Origin: Allolobophora icterica
Lineage: Eukaryota > Annelida > Clitellata > Crassiclitellata > Lumbricidae
Direction: 5' to 3'
Assembly: GCA_963556255.1 (NCBI GenBank)
Contig: OY744613.1
Coordinates: 43,566,644-43,630,643 of the forward strand
DNA: 64,000 bases
In this document: positions 10,645-21,370 of the stretch, piece after piece
Position numbering within the stretch: position 1 is the first letter of the stretch
Layout: each line of letters starts with the position of its first letter
Notes under the pieces: generated by a model
What the model was told of the DNA's origin: nothing
Seen by the model: only the letters and a program-made list of their open reading frames with translations
Database searches by the model: none
Made by a program: the position numbers and the translations under genes

Positions 10645-11573
10645 TTCCGTTGAAACCATCAACTCAAATATTATGTTTTGTTACCCGCAATATTAATTTT
10701 TTAATGATATTGTTAGCTTCCGTCGCAACCATGGGAACCGAGGGGGGCAAGACCCTGTCCTTTAACAGTGGGGGCACCATACATTTGACCCGCAAAAATT
10801 TTGAAGAAACCTCAAAAAAGGTGAAACTTTTTCCGTGCGTGACTTCTTTCTTCAGCAGATCAGTTCAAAAATTACCCCCACCTCTCAAACAAGATCGCCG
10901 CCAGTGGTCGCAACATTAGAGCTTATGACGACCATCATAGTTTTCAAATTGGGAAATCATTCGGTAGATGGCAAATATAACCACGAATCCAAGTTTTATT
11001 TATGTGTGATTTCTTTTTTTAGAACGCCATTTTTATTAGAAAGACACAGGAAAACAACCATTTTATAAAAATTTTGATATTTTGCTGGTATTTCTGAATA
11101 ATAATTTTCTGCTATCTGTGTCATGAAAGGGAACTTTACCGAACGTATATTTTTTAAATCGCCCTCGTTTTACTGTGTCATAAATTTATTGCGTAAACTT
11201 GTCTGTCTTGTTTACTGATGGGAGTGTGATGACTTTGCACAGTTTTTATTATGTCTTTATGACTCTTAAGATAAATATTTTGCATTCTCATATTAATTAA
11301 GTTAGCATATATGTTTTTGTCCGATGTAGTTCGCATACGTGACCATAACTAGAGTTGTGGTGTGTATATTGGTGTGCGTCTTTCCATTTTCAAATTATTA
11401 TATTGGCCATTTCCGATATACCCCAAAACAGTCTCCCTGTAAAAGCCTCCCTTCCGTTGTTGATCTGATCCACGCCCCGGACGTTATCGGAAACCCAGGT
11501 ACTAAATTCACATCCGTAACGCTATTTGATAAAGTATGTCACATGAGTAAATGTTGTCTTTCTTTTTTGAGGA
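10645..11573. repeat. Segmental-duplication arm 1, intergenic part
   Basis: It aligns with 20000-20301 plus 21371-21660 in order; shared blocks include CATTCGGTAGATGGCAAATATAACC and GATATTTTGCTGGTATT. Around 11095 it carries the empty form of the A2 insertion site. Short open frames here are not conserved in the other arm and are not called genes. Confidence 0.75.
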
Positions 11574-11883
11574 TCGGTTAGGGTCAGGTCTGGTCCGAAA
11601 CCCGAATCCCCGAAACGAATTTTGGCCGGATCCCCAAAATCGATTATTGATCAAAACGTGACTGAAAGTAGAAGCCGGATGCATGCAAGGCAACGTTAGA
11701 TCTATGTCACGTGTAAGAGTTTAGAATTTAACTTTGAATAGTTTTCGGGAGTTCGCCCGCTTTCTATAGGCTAAAACTGTTTTCGTGAAATCGGGCTTTT
11801 TCGCATTTTCAGCGTTTTTTGGATTCGGGTTTCGAGGATTCGGGTGGAACCCGGGTAGGCGTCGTGATTGTCGGTTAGGGTCA
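11574..11883. mobile_element. MITE-like insertion bounded by a 13-bp direct repeat
   Basis: TCGGTTAGGGTCA occurs at 11574-11586 and again at 11871-11883. Between them, CCCGAATCCCCGAAAC (near 11600) faces GTTTCGAGGATTCGGGT (near 11830), related to the element at 7098. One internal unit resembles the AGAAGCCGGATG core. Confidence 0.45.
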
Positions 11884-11955
11884 ATGTAGCTTATGTATTT
11901 TGTGCGAGTAAAAATCTATACCTGCGAGTGGAAGGTGGATTTTTCATTGAAAATA

Positions 11956-12331
11956 TTTTGGTAAACACCATTGTAGCGTCGGAAATTATTTATATTGCAC
12001 GACCAATGAAAACATTTTACAATAAAACGCACACTAGAAGTTGGATTATTGATGAAAATATTACTGAAACTAGAAGCTGGATCATTTATAAATTTATTAT
12101 AGTAAAAGTCAAACTAGGAGTTGGAATTGCGATGGCAATATATCGTTTTAGTGCCAAAATTATCGCCGTCAATGAGTGATGGAAACCTTTCATAGTACTT
12201 AAACAGAAACTAGAAGTTGGATGAGCGATGAAAATATAGCTCAAACTAGAAGTTCGGTGAACGATAATTTCATGTAGGCCTATTAGTTATTTGAATGGAA
12301 GTGCATCTCTCGAAAATAATTTTCGACGCTA
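11956..12331. mobile_element. Degenerate family-A TIR element (A3)
   Basis: AGCGTCGGAAATTATTT near 11973 is mirrored by AAAATAATTTTCGACGCTAAA near 12310, with outer ends eroded. Internal units with ACTAGAAGTTGGAT and GATGAAAATAT match A1. No clear target duplication. Confidence 0.65.
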
Positions 12332-12559
12332 AAAGAGTTAAAAATTTTTTTATTTCGGTGAAATTTGACACTAGTTCCCGAAAATCACGTGATGTGCATT
12401 GACCGTTTACATATATCGGGCTTTATTCGAGTTCCGTGTATAGGCTTTACGTCAGGCGTGATTGTATCCACGACCTTGTTTTACGGTTAATGACAATGTT
12501 AAGAAGGTTGATTTTCTAACTGTATTGTAAGACTATTTAGTATTTCAAACCATATGTTG
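12332..12559. other. No gene seen
   Basis: AT-rich stretch with nothing recognised. Confidence 0.4.
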
Positions 12560-12567
12560 CAATAATG

Positions 12568-12743
12568 CAGTGCTCGAAATGGAAAATTTTACGAAACGGA
12601 ACGCTAGTCAAAGATATGGGAGCATTCACGTTAATTTCATAGTATTTTCCTCAATAATTCATTTGACGAACCGGAACGGAACGCTAATTCATTTGACGAA
12701 CCGGAACGGCGTTCCGGTGCGTTCCGGTCCATTTCGAGCACTG
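12568..12743. mobile_element. hAT-type MITE
   Basis: The element is 176 bp, with the 16-bp inverted repeat CAGTGCTCGAAATGGA at both ends and the perfect 8-bp target duplication CAATAATG (12560-12567, 12744-12751). CAGTG-type ends with 8-bp duplications are typical of hAT. The interior repeats ATTCATTTGACGAACCGGAA and palindromic CCGGAACGG words. Confidence 0.92.
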
Positions 12744-12751
12744 CAATAATG

Positions 12752-13476
12752 ATATGATATTTGTGAGTTTTTTTGTGAGTTTATGTTAAAAGAAACGAGG
12801 GAAACATTATTTCATTTAAGGTGACAATGTTTTGGGGAAGCATTTATATCACGATACCGTCATTTACCATAACATTGCTGATGTATTGTATTGTGACATT
12901 TTCATTCCAAACACCATTTGAATTAATTTAAATCTTGACTGCTAACCTTTTCTTGCACCTTGATCATAAATGTAGCTTTATCTCACAGATAGTTTCTTAC
13001 AATGAATTATATCATTCCCTCTTGAATAAATTCCCTTGAGCAACTGCATAGCATGTACTGTTAAATTTTTATTTATTTGGGCTTTATTACTACATAGTAA
13101 TAGCATTTCTACATACATTTTATTCTGATATGAAATGCAGCTTACTTTCAAACTTAATAAAATATTTAGAATTTTTTTCAAAAAGAAAATTCATTTACTT
13201 TGTTATTCTGATAAAACTGTTTTGTAAAACATTTTTTATGCATTAAAATACATGCAAGACAATTTTACAAAGCCAAATTTTGCATTAAAATTTAGATTTT
13301 AAAAACAAACAGGAAACAAATGGAAACATTGTTGACCTCTGAGTTTGGGAGTGCAAAGCCATACAATTTCTGGTTCCTGTGCAACAATGCATCTGTATTT
13401 GTGAATTTATTAAAGCGCTTCAAAAGCCAAGGAGAATGAATTATAATATGCTGAAAGCTGTTATTTTGTTTTACAG
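12752..13476. other. Upstream or intronic sequence of ZNF3; no gene seen
   Basis: No supported coding region. From about 13320 it aligns with 21715-21874 upstream of ZNF4 (CATTGTTGACCTCT, CGCTTCAAAAGCCAAGGAG) and ends in a splice acceptor at 13475-13476. Confidence 0.55.
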
Positions 13477-13732
13477 AAATGGAAGCAAGATTTCATGGTG
13501 GAGTGCAAGATGAAATCCCAGCCTGTAAATTTATTGGAAGTGTTATAAACAAGTTGATCATGATTTAAAGTTACTGTGACTGAAAGGATGGACATTGATG
13601 TAAAGAAACATCACCAGTCTTTAAAGTAAAGATCTGCTTAAAGAATCTACGTAAACGTTGTAAAAGTTACTGAGTAAACAAAAAGAGACTCTAAAATCAT
13701 ATTTGCAATTTTGCTTTATCAGGCTTAACAAC

Positions 13733-15334
13733 ATGGCAAATATCACAGCATCATCACTTCAGGTCAATGAGTGTGACAGTTATAAAGAGGAAGGTCCAAA
13801 GGATGAATGCAAGAGAGAACTAGACGAGACAAGTGGATCAGAAACGCATCCATTTCTCTGCCAAGTATGCCATGCGAACCATGTGTCTATTGGAGACCTA
13901 AATAGTCATATGAAAAGTCATTCTGTAGAGTCAAAGGTGTACAAATGCAAATTATGTACAGAATCATTTGACAATGCTCATGAACAGAAGATGCATAGAA
14001 GAGTCCATACTGTGAAGAAACCACACAAATGCAAAGTGTGTCATAAAGCATATGCGTGGATTGGTAGATTGACTGATCATATGCGAACACACACTGGAGA
14101 AAAACCATATGTGTGTGAAATATGTCAAAAAACATTTGCCAAACGTGACAAATTGAATTGCCATGTAAGAATCCACACAGGTGAAAAACCATACACTTGC
14201 AAATTATGTGACAAAGCTTTTTCATGGAAAAATTACCTGAAAAAGCATTCAAGAGTTCACACTGGAGAGAAACCGTTCAAATGTCAACTATGCGACAAAG
14301 CTTTCACACAAAGCGGTGACCTAACGAAGCACTCAAGAACCCATACTGGAGAAAAACCATACAAATGCAACATATGTCACATGAGATTTCGACACAATTC
14401 TAATCTGAGAAACCATGAAAGACTGCACACTGGAGAAAAACCTTACAAGTGTGATGTATGCCATAAAGCATTTGGAAATCTTGGTAATCTGGAAAGACAT
14501 GTAAGACATATTCACACTGGACAAAAGCCATATAAATGTGAGGTATGTCATAAAGCGTTTGGACACAGTGGGAATTTGAAAAGTCATGAAAGAACTCATA
14601 CTGGCGAAAAACCATTCAAGTGCGAACTTTGTGACAAAATGTTTGTCAACTTTTACGACCTAAAGAGACACAAACGAATCCACACTGGAGAAAAACCTTT
14701 CAAATGTCTGATATGTGAAAAATCGTTTTCACAAAGTGGTACACTGAATGCCCACCTGAAAACACACACTGGAGAAAAACCTTTCAAATGTGACTTATGT
14801 CATAAAGCATTTCGACAGCATACTAGACTTCGTAGTCATGCAAAAACGCACTTAAAGGAAAAGGCAAGCCATTTAAGAAAGAAACAAAATCTGAAAGAAC
14901 ACACTCTAACCACCCACCCTGGAGAAAAGCCGCACAATTCTGAATTGCGTAAGAAAGTCTTTGCACAAAAGCTTGATATAAAAACTCACATTAAGACCCA
15001 TCCTGAAGAAAACCCGTACAATTGTGAGTTATATAGTCCACTGAAATACAATTTAGCTACTCCCAATGGAGAAAAAATATACCAGAGCAAATTATATAAT
15101 GAAAAAGTGTTGTCAACAAGAGGAAGTGTGCAAAATAAGAAGTCAAATCATAGTGTCAAGCAACTTGATGGATATCAATCAACGTATATTGCTGATATTG
15201 ATTGTTCAAGGGTGAGAGCATTTGGCTGTGGAATTTGTGATGAAATGTTTCAAATTGAAAAAGAATTTATGGAGCACTGTTGTCATCACTCTGATACGCC
15301 AAAGGAAGACACTTTTGTAGACCTCTTTGAATGA
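13733..15334 (+). CDS. C2H2 zinc-finger protein (ZNF3), 12 fingers plus degenerate fingers and C-terminal module
   Basis: The start at 13733 (ACAACATGG) is chosen over an in-frame ATG at 13703 because ZNF4 is conserved only from this position. The product is 533 residues. Twelve fingers occupy about residues 41-390; the first is atypical, and one has a longer H-x4-H. Then come finger-like segments that have lost cysteines (HPGEKPHNSELRKK, HPEENPYNCELYS). The protein ends with the family module CGICDEMFQIEKEF, HCCHH and PKEDTFVDLFE. The leader contains an acceptor at 13475-13476. Probably a nuclear DNA-binding protein; target unknown. Confidence 0.9.
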   Translation: MANITASSLQVNECDSYKEEGPKDECKRELDETSGSETHPFLCQVCHANHVSIGDLNSHMKSHSVESKVYKCKLCTESFDNAHEQKMHRRVHTVKKPHKCKVCHKAYAWIGRLTDHMRTHTGEKPYVCEICQKTFAKRDKLNCHVRIHTGEKPYTCKLCDKAFSWKNYLKKHSRVHTGEKPFKCQLCDKAFTQSGDLTKHSRTHTGEKPYKCNICHMRFRHNSNLRNHERLHTGEKPYKCDVCHKAFGNLGNLERHVRHIHTGQKPYKCEVCHKAFGHSGNLKSHERTHTGEKPFKCELCDKMFVNFYDLKRHKRIHTGEKPFKCLICEKSFSQSGTLNAHLKTHTGEKPFKCDLCHKAFRQHTRLRSHAKTHLKEKASHLRKKQNLKEHTLTTHPGEKPHNSELRKKVFAQKLDIKTHIKTHPEENPYNCELYSPLKYNLATPNGEKIYQSKLYNEKVLSTRGSVQNKKSNHSVKQLDGYQSTYIADIDCSRVRAFGCGICDEMFQIEKEFMEHCCHHSDTPKEDTFVDLFE

Positions 15335-16112
15335 CAACTATGGAATTGCTCCTGCCAAAAAAGAAACAATTCATTTCTAATGATGGCTTCTACTCCAAAA
15401 TAACAACTTTTCACCAGGTATATGCGATGGTAGCCTCGGGATATGTGACCTTTAACTGCAGCTACCATCGGGCTTCAAGTATTAGGGAGGCAACTATTTT
15501 TCTTCCTTTACCTCTGTTTTGTGAGCTCTTTAAAAACCTGTTCTGTCCCGGTTTCCCTCATTCGGAGAGGAGCGCCTCTGATGAGCCTCTCTTGCTGAGG
15601 CGCAATATAAATTTGTGATTACAATTATAATTACAACCCTTCTGTGTTCAGATTTATCTTGGATGAACTTTCCTCTGGCTTGTTCTCTTTGATGCAAAGT
15701 TTCTGTAAGGAAACTATTCTGCTCCCACTCGTGGGTATAGCTTTTTAGTCGCACAAATACCCAGCTTCCAGTCGCAGGTATACATGTAGCTTTTTAGTTC
15801 CTCAGAATGCGTAGACAAACTGACACGAACCCTATAAGCACTAGGCCCCATGTATATATTAGGCCTAACTACTGCAGGCGTACGTGTTTGGATTTCAGTA
15901 TACGCGAGCGGGTTTCTCGATAATGAACAGATTACGCAGATACCTGGCATGGGAATATTATTATCCTTTATTCGGTCAAAGCAGAAAAACGAATATTAGA
16001 AAAAAAAACGTAAAAGAAACAAAAATACCAAAACCCCAACTCATGCTACTCCGGAGGAGTAAGCGTAATAAACCTGCGATCTGACATAAGACATATAGGC
16101 CTACTGTACGAT
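15335..16112. other. ZNF3 3' flank: LINE tail and dispersed repeat
   Basis: 15500-15620 reads CELFKNLF and then AGGCGCAATATAAATTTG, like a plus-strand LINE 3' end. 15715-15795 is the dispersed CCACTCG-type repeat also present at 9600 and 49540. The rest shows nothing recognisable. Confidence 0.5.
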
Positions 16113-16572
16113 GTCATCCATAAAGGACGTCCGCAATGAGGGGGAGGGAGGGGTCATAGAAATGCGGACAAAAGCGGACAAGGGGGAGGGAGGGTCATGA
16201 CCAATGCGGACGTCCGCATCTAAACTTTTAAATTTGAGTTTTTTTAAACACCACTTTGTTTCAACCTTCCCGAAAGACCGTCAGTGAGGTGATTGCCTAA
16301 AACCTCATGCATGGTATAACCTTTACTGCGACTTGAAAGAGGCTTTATTACCTGCACGTCCTGATATTAAACCCGAACTGTCACTTGTCACTTAAATGTG
16401 CACAGGCACTGTGAAATAGTTGTAAAAATAATGATCATGACATTAAAAATTGGCTCTGGCGACCTACGTCCGCAAAGGGGGAGGGTTGGACGGTAAGGTC
16501 AAATGCGGACGAGTGTTGACAAGGGGAGGGAGGGGTCCAAAGCATATTTTGCGGACGTCCTTTATGGACGAC
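16113..16572. mobile_element. TIR element with CCATAAAGGACGTCCGC ends
   Basis: GTCATCCATAAAGGACGTCC at the left is mirrored at the right (GTCGTCCATAAAGGACGTCC read inward). The inner part repeats GGGGGAGGGAGGGGTC and AATGCGGAC. The GTCCATAAAG start resembles ISL2EU-type (PIF/Harbinger-related) elements as I recall them; that family call is tentative. No transposase. Confidence 0.6.
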
Positions 16573-16960
16573 CCCAAGGCATTCTGATGTTGGTCTGCAG
16601 AAGAAAAGAACTGCAAATTACATATTTAATATAATTGCCACAGAAGAATACCATAAACATTTAAAAAAAACTGCATTACAAATTCACAGCCATTAAACAA
16701 GATCGTATATGAATTATCGTCAAGAATTTGTTCATACTGCATGATGCAAGAATATCTTCTATTGTATGGCGTCCTGCCCAATCATCCTACTTTGTACCTG
16801 TTCAAGACACACATAAACAATTGAATAATATCAATTTTTTTATTTAAATGGAAATTTAAACATAAATTGCCTTACGAAAACTTCTTTAAAAGTATTTGTA
16901 GAAAAGAAACAGACTTGAATAGTAACTACGTAATCACATGTTTAAATATTCACTTTTAAC
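16573..16960. other. No gene seen
   Basis: AT-rich; nothing recognised apart from the start of the inverted homology described next. Confidence 0.4.
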
Positions 16961-17262
16961 CCCCAGGCAACTTATATAAAATATGAACTGTGATTTTGTA
17001 ATATAACGGACAAGAACCAATATGGTTCCTTAGGAGTTCTAATTGATGACCCAATATTTGCGCACACGTTCGCTTGTAATGCGATAAATAAGGTTTCTTC
17101 GCTCCAGGCAGGATGTGGCACTTGTTGCAATACACGTAAATACAAGTTGTCTGAACTTAGCAAACTGGGAGCAGCTAGATGTGCACTCATGTATCGAACA
17201 GGGTGCAGGTCCAAAATGCCACTGAAAACATGGCAGAAATTTGCATGCAATCGAACAAATTT
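16961..17262 (-). repeat. Inverted homologue of the ZNF4 3' flank
   Basis: Its reverse complement aligns with 23640-23880: shared words are CGCTTGTAATGCGATAAATAA, AGGATGTGGCA and AACTGTGATTTTGTAATAT. The two arms of the duplication therefore differ by an inversion here. Confidence 0.7.
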
Positions 17263-17334
17263 AGAAGATATAAGTTATAGATCCAGAGTGGACTACCAAC
17301 TTTGCCTAAGATAGTGTCGAACTAGGCCCTATAT

Positions 17335-17603
17335 ATATGCGTACAGCACCATGCCTCTGGAGACTGGAACGACCTCCCTCTGAATTCCGCAGATTCTCGA
17401 TTCATCCATCATCATTACAACCTATCATACTCCTCATACTCTACCATCACCCCTATATCAGCGCTCATGAGTGGGCAGGTACTCTGCGCTTGGCCTTAGA
17501 ATTGCGCTTTAGAAGTTTGGAAATTTCGATTATCACTTCGAGGCTTTCCACACGAAATTGAAGTCTCAACTTTTCAAGAACTTCTACCCTGACTGATCAG
17601 ATC
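17335..17603 (+). mobile_element. LINE ORF2 C-terminal fragment
   Basis: A frame with PSEFRRFSIHPSSLQ followed by LKSQLFKNFYP has the form of the end of CR1/L2-like ORF2. A tail from a second LINE (GCGCTCATGAGTGGGCAG) appears inserted within it. Confidence 0.45.
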
Positions 17604-18258
17604 ATTCACCCCAGTGTTTAATCTAGACGTCGTTGGGTGGGGGAAATGTCCCCCCGAGGATTGATTTTCCCCCAGAGGCCAGCAATATTACAATGTAGAG
17701 ACCTTTGGGGAGGAAAATTCCCCCTCACGATACATGTGCATGTGTAGGGCCTATACATGGGTTTGCTCCCCCCTCAGAGAGATGAATTCCTAAAAAAAGT
17801 TGATCAACGTTTTTGAGAGAGTAATTGCTGTTGAAAAAGTTACGAAGGACTAAAAAAAGATGGAAAATGAAATCACGAAAAGTCTGAAAGTTTTTCAAGA
17901 TGGATGGAAAAAATCTTGTGTAAAAATTTTGCTCCCCAGAAACCTTGTTTCCCCTCAGTGGCGTAGCCAGGTTTTAACACCAGGGTGAGCGAGCACAGAA
18001 AAAGGCCCCAATTACCGGTACCAAAATAAATAATTTCAATTAATTACATTCATTATGATTATAAGTATTATTTTATCTGTATATTTTAAATAGAAACACC
18101 GAAACACCCAAAAGGTGGCCAAAAGGTGGCAAAAGCAATATGTCTAGTAACTGTAATAGTATAGTATTCTATAACATAACATTACAGACGCAAACCAATT
18201 ACTTTTTCGTCTAGACTTCATTTTAGTCAAGTTATCGATTACTTCGTTATAATCCACT

Positions 18259-18465
18259 TCACTTGCGAACTGTCTTTCGATCGTAAGTAAGGGTAAGCCA
18301 GACAATCTGTCCTCGCCCATTGTAAAAACGTACGTACGATTTTATGAGTTTGAGTCGGCTAAAGGATTGTTCCACGCCAGCGCTGTTTATTGGCAAGTTC
18401 AACAAAATGCGGTACAGTGTGGACTCCAGACTAGGATAAATGGAACACTTGTCATTGGAGATCAT
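18259..18465 (-). pseudogene. hAT transposase C-terminal (dimerisation) domain relic
   Basis: The minus-strand frame contains the motif order of hATC domains: YPxLxxxLRILLxLP, then a serine-rich ERSFS-like block (here EQSFSRLKLIKSYVR), then a degraded ERLSGLALL block. It is the 3' part of the transposase of the inner hAT element. Confidence 0.8.
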
Positions 18466-18597
18466 AAATTTTAGTATATTTCTGCTAGAGATTCTAATTC
18501 GGTCACATTGCTAAAATGCTTTGAATCTAAACAACTAAATTTGGAAGCCACATTGTTGCTGATAAATTGCTCAAATGCTGAGGTCTCTGGTTATGCC

Positions 18598-19010
18598 GAA
18601 GGTCCTACATTGGCTTCCTGTCGGCCGGCGCGTATTATACAGGGTTGTTTCCCATGTGTGGCGGTGCCAGGCACTGCCAGCTGGGATGCACTCCAGCTTA
18701 TCTGCGGGTCCTTTGGCGCCTCGTGCTGGGAGTTCAGGGTAGCCGCCACCTCCGCTCTTCGGGTAAGGGAATGCTCACTGTAGTGACTGTACCTTTACCC
18801 GCACAGCCACCATGCGAAACGTGCTTTTTCAGTGGTGGGCCCGATGGCATGGAACGGGCTCCCCTTGGAGCTGCGCTTGCTCCTCAGAACTCCCACTGAT
18901 ACGTTCTACGCTAGATTGAAAACTGTCCTACTATTTGGCCGTGCTGGAGTCGGGAGCACCTCTTAATAGCCCCTCTTGAAGAGGTGCTACATAAATACTC
19001 GAATGAATTA
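18598..19010 (+). mobile_element. LINE 3' end inserted in the hAT transposase
   Basis: A plus-strand frame reads LHWLPVGR-like residues near 18608 and KRAFSVVGPMAWNGLPLELR near 18815, the usual C-terminal motifs of CR1/L2-like ORF2. It ends GAGGTGCTACATAAATACTCGAATGAATTAATTAAT. It splits the two hAT transposase pieces. Confidence 0.75.
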
Positions 19011-19659
19011 ATTAATTAAATCTTTTAGTTGTGCTATTTATGACACAATCTAGAAACACTATGTAGGTTTCAACCATGATTTTTTCTGGAATCATCCACT
19101 GACATTTCCTCACGGAATCTCTATCTTTTCCGAACTCTGTGAGGCTCATGGTTAGTAGTAACATCACATTTTTGAGCCAGCTCAGTTGTTTCATTCTTAT
19201 TCCGGTCAAACTCCGATTCAAATTCATTCCGCATGTTTTTCATCTCGTTTTCAAATAGTTGAATGAGAAGCTGAGAGTAAATCAATGCTACTTCTCTGTG
19301 AATATGTGAATAGACTGAAAGCCCTCTATAGAACTTTTTCACAGAATATTAGAAGAACTAAGAATTCGAACATATCAAGTGGTACAAGAACCTTTTGCCT
19401 TTTGTCTAGTCGTGCAGTTTGAAAGAGGTTTACCATTTACAGACAAAGTGACATACTTCTCATTTTGTTTGAACGATTGGAATAAATAAATTTCAAATGA
19501 TTGGAATAAATAAATTGTGAAAAGGCCCCACATTTTGGAAAATGGTCTCAGAGGGAGCGGCCGCTCCCCCTGCTCCCCCCCTAGCTACGCCTCTGTTTCC
19601 CCTCCCAGAAGAGGGGGACTAGATTAAACACTGATTCACCCTCCAATTCTTCTAAACCT

Positions 19660-19960
19660 AGTAGCTAAACGACACCCGCATCAACAGCTGCTCTGCCTCC
19701 TCTCTTGATCTGGTCCCTCTGGCAATCGGATTCGACGAGACCTCCGATGGAGTATGCAACCTCTCTTTTTGACGTAGCGCTCGTGCACCGCAATGATAAT
19801 CTCAAAACTTCCGAAGTGCCACTCGAAGGCCAAGCGTAGGGCACCAGCGTATTCACAAGCGCTACGGCAAACCAGAGGGGTTTCCAAAAGAGTAGTCCAA
19901 AGCAGTTTCGAGTCCTTTCAGTTGAGAATGCGGTTGCGATTACGATAAACATGCTAGTTA
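19660..19960 (-). mobile_element. LINE 3' fragment
   Basis: Its minus strand has the same tail as 10035-10150 and 48900-49240. It adjoins the left boundary of segmental-duplication arm 2. Confidence 0.5.
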
Positions 19961-20293
19961 TAAATTGCAGCTATTTTCATTGTAAGATTAAAGGCATTTT
20001 TTTTCTTTTCCTTTTTTACCCTTAATTTAAATATTATGTAGTGTCTCGTACAGTATTAATTTTTAAAATAATATTGGTAGTTTCCGTCGCAACAATAATT
20101 TATTGACAATTACGATTAGTAACTTCAATATTTTATGTTGGTATGTCATTCGGTAGATGGCAAATATAACCCTTATCCAGTTTTTGTTTATTATGTAATT
20201 TTTTTATTTAACGCCATTTTAATAAGCGAGACAAAGGAAAAGATTAATTTTACACAAGTTTTCGATATTTTGCTGGTATTGCTAATATTAAAC
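19961..20293. repeat. Segmental-duplication arm 2, intergenic part
   Basis: It aligns with 10180-10224 plus 10645-11100. Near 20000 (GCATTTTTTTTCTTTTCC) it carries the uninserted form of the A1 site. Confidence 0.7.
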
Positions 20294-20301
20294 AAATTTT
20301 C

Positions 20302-21370
20302 GGTAATCCTGGGTTTTAGCGTCGGAAATTATTTCATTGAAAAGTTCTAATACAATAATACAATAAATAATCATCGTTCATCCAACTTCTAGTTTCAGTT
20401 ATATTTTAATCGATTATCCAGCTTCTAGTTTCGTGAACATTTTCATCAATCTTCCAACTTCTAGTTCGAATTTTACTATGAAATGTTTTCATCGCTCATA
20501 CACGGGAATAGGGTAAACGTACGCTTTAGCGTAATTAATTATTGGCAGGATTTCGGAAAAATGAATAGCGTAAATAATTATTTAATCCACGTTCCAGCTT
20601 CTAGTTCAGTTTAATATTACACATTTTAATCGTTCATCCATCCAGCTTCCACTTTTAGCTCATTTTCATCGCAAATCCAGCTTCTATTTCAAGTTTTACT
20701 ATGAAATGTTTTCATCGCTCATCCACGGCAATGATAATTATCGGCGTTAAACGATACAGTTTCATCGCAATTCCAACTCCTAGTTTCCGTTTATTATGTA
20801 ATATTTTCATCATTTATCCAGCTTCTAGTTTCAATACTATTTTCATCAATCATCCAACTTCTATTCTGAGTTATATTTTCATCAGTCATCACAATTGCTG
20901 GCAAGTATCCACTATAAGAGTGTACATATAATGAACGCACGTAACGTGGAGGATTACCTTCTTTGCACATCCAGCTTCTCGTTTGATGTCCATTTTCATC
21001 GCTAATCCAGCTTCCAGTTTGACTTATATTTTCATCGGTAATCCAGCTTCCAGTTAGATTTGTATTTTCATCGCTAATACAGCTTCCAATAATTAATTAC
21101 GCTAAAGCGAACGTGGACATTTCGTCCAATAATTAATTACGCTAAAACGTACGTTTACCCGGGAACAGTATCGGCACTAAAACGATTATTTTCGTCGTAA
21201 TTCCAACTTCTAGTTTGACTTTTATTATGTAATATTTTCATCGCTCATCCGGCTTCTAGTTTCATTGATATTTTCATCAATCTTCCAACTTCTTGTTTGA
21301 GTTTAACTGTGAAATGTTTTCATCGCTCATGCAATGTAAATAGTTTCCGACGCTAAAACCCAGGATTACC
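20302..21370. mobile_element. TIR element A2, containing nested B2
   Basis: The ends begin GGTAATCCTGGGTTTTAGCG in both orientations, and the perfect 8-bp target duplication AAATTTTC lies at 20294-20301 and 21371-21378. The paralogous site near 11100 is empty. The interior has ~36-bp units (reverse orientation, CATCCAGCTTCTAGTTT) and is split by B2 at 20512-21159. Confidence 0.93.
20512..21159. mobile_element. TIR element B2 nested in A2
   Basis: It begins GGTAAACGTACGCTTTAGCG and ends with its inverse. Flanking 9-mers are CGGGAATAG and CGGGAACAG (one mismatch), against an unsplit form near 51881 in element A4. It is an inverted near-copy of B1 (5962-6610). Its own interior also consists of the GATGAAAATAT / AGAAGCTGGAT repeat, read in reverse. 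Confidence 0.88.

Larger units (their letters stand above)
17956..19595 (-). mobile_element. Inner hAT element with transposase relics
   Basis: The ends are CAGTGGCGTAGCCAGG and, read inward from the right, CAGAGGCGTAGCTAGG. The target duplication TTTCCCCT lies at 17948-17955 and 19596-19603. On the minus strand, 18259-18465 encodes the hAT C-terminal dimerisation region (YPSLESTLYRILLNLP, then GVEQSFSRLKLIKSY). 19012-19345 encodes an upstream transposase part (ETYIVFLDCVINSTTKRF). The frames are broken and separated by a LINE insertion, so it is inactive. The parent type looks like the ZMYM/TTF-related hAT transposases. Confidence 0.9.
17612..19633. mobile_element. Outer hAT-type MITE, split by a second hAT element
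   Basis: The ends are CAGTGTTTAATCTAG and its inverse, with the perfect 8-bp target duplication ATTCACCC at 17604-17611 and 19634-19641. Without the inner insertion (17956-19603, including one duplicated site) the element is only about 375 bp, with poly-C/poly-G rich ends. Confidence 0.92.

Noticed and set aside
10650..11068. Two overlapping 77-89-codon frames
   Set aside because: The homologous region in the other duplication arm (about 20000-20300) does not keep them open.
13703..13732. Upstream in-frame ATG of ZNF3 as the start
   Set aside because: Its ten residues are absent in ZNF4, whereas similarity starts sharply at the ATG at 13733, which has a better context.
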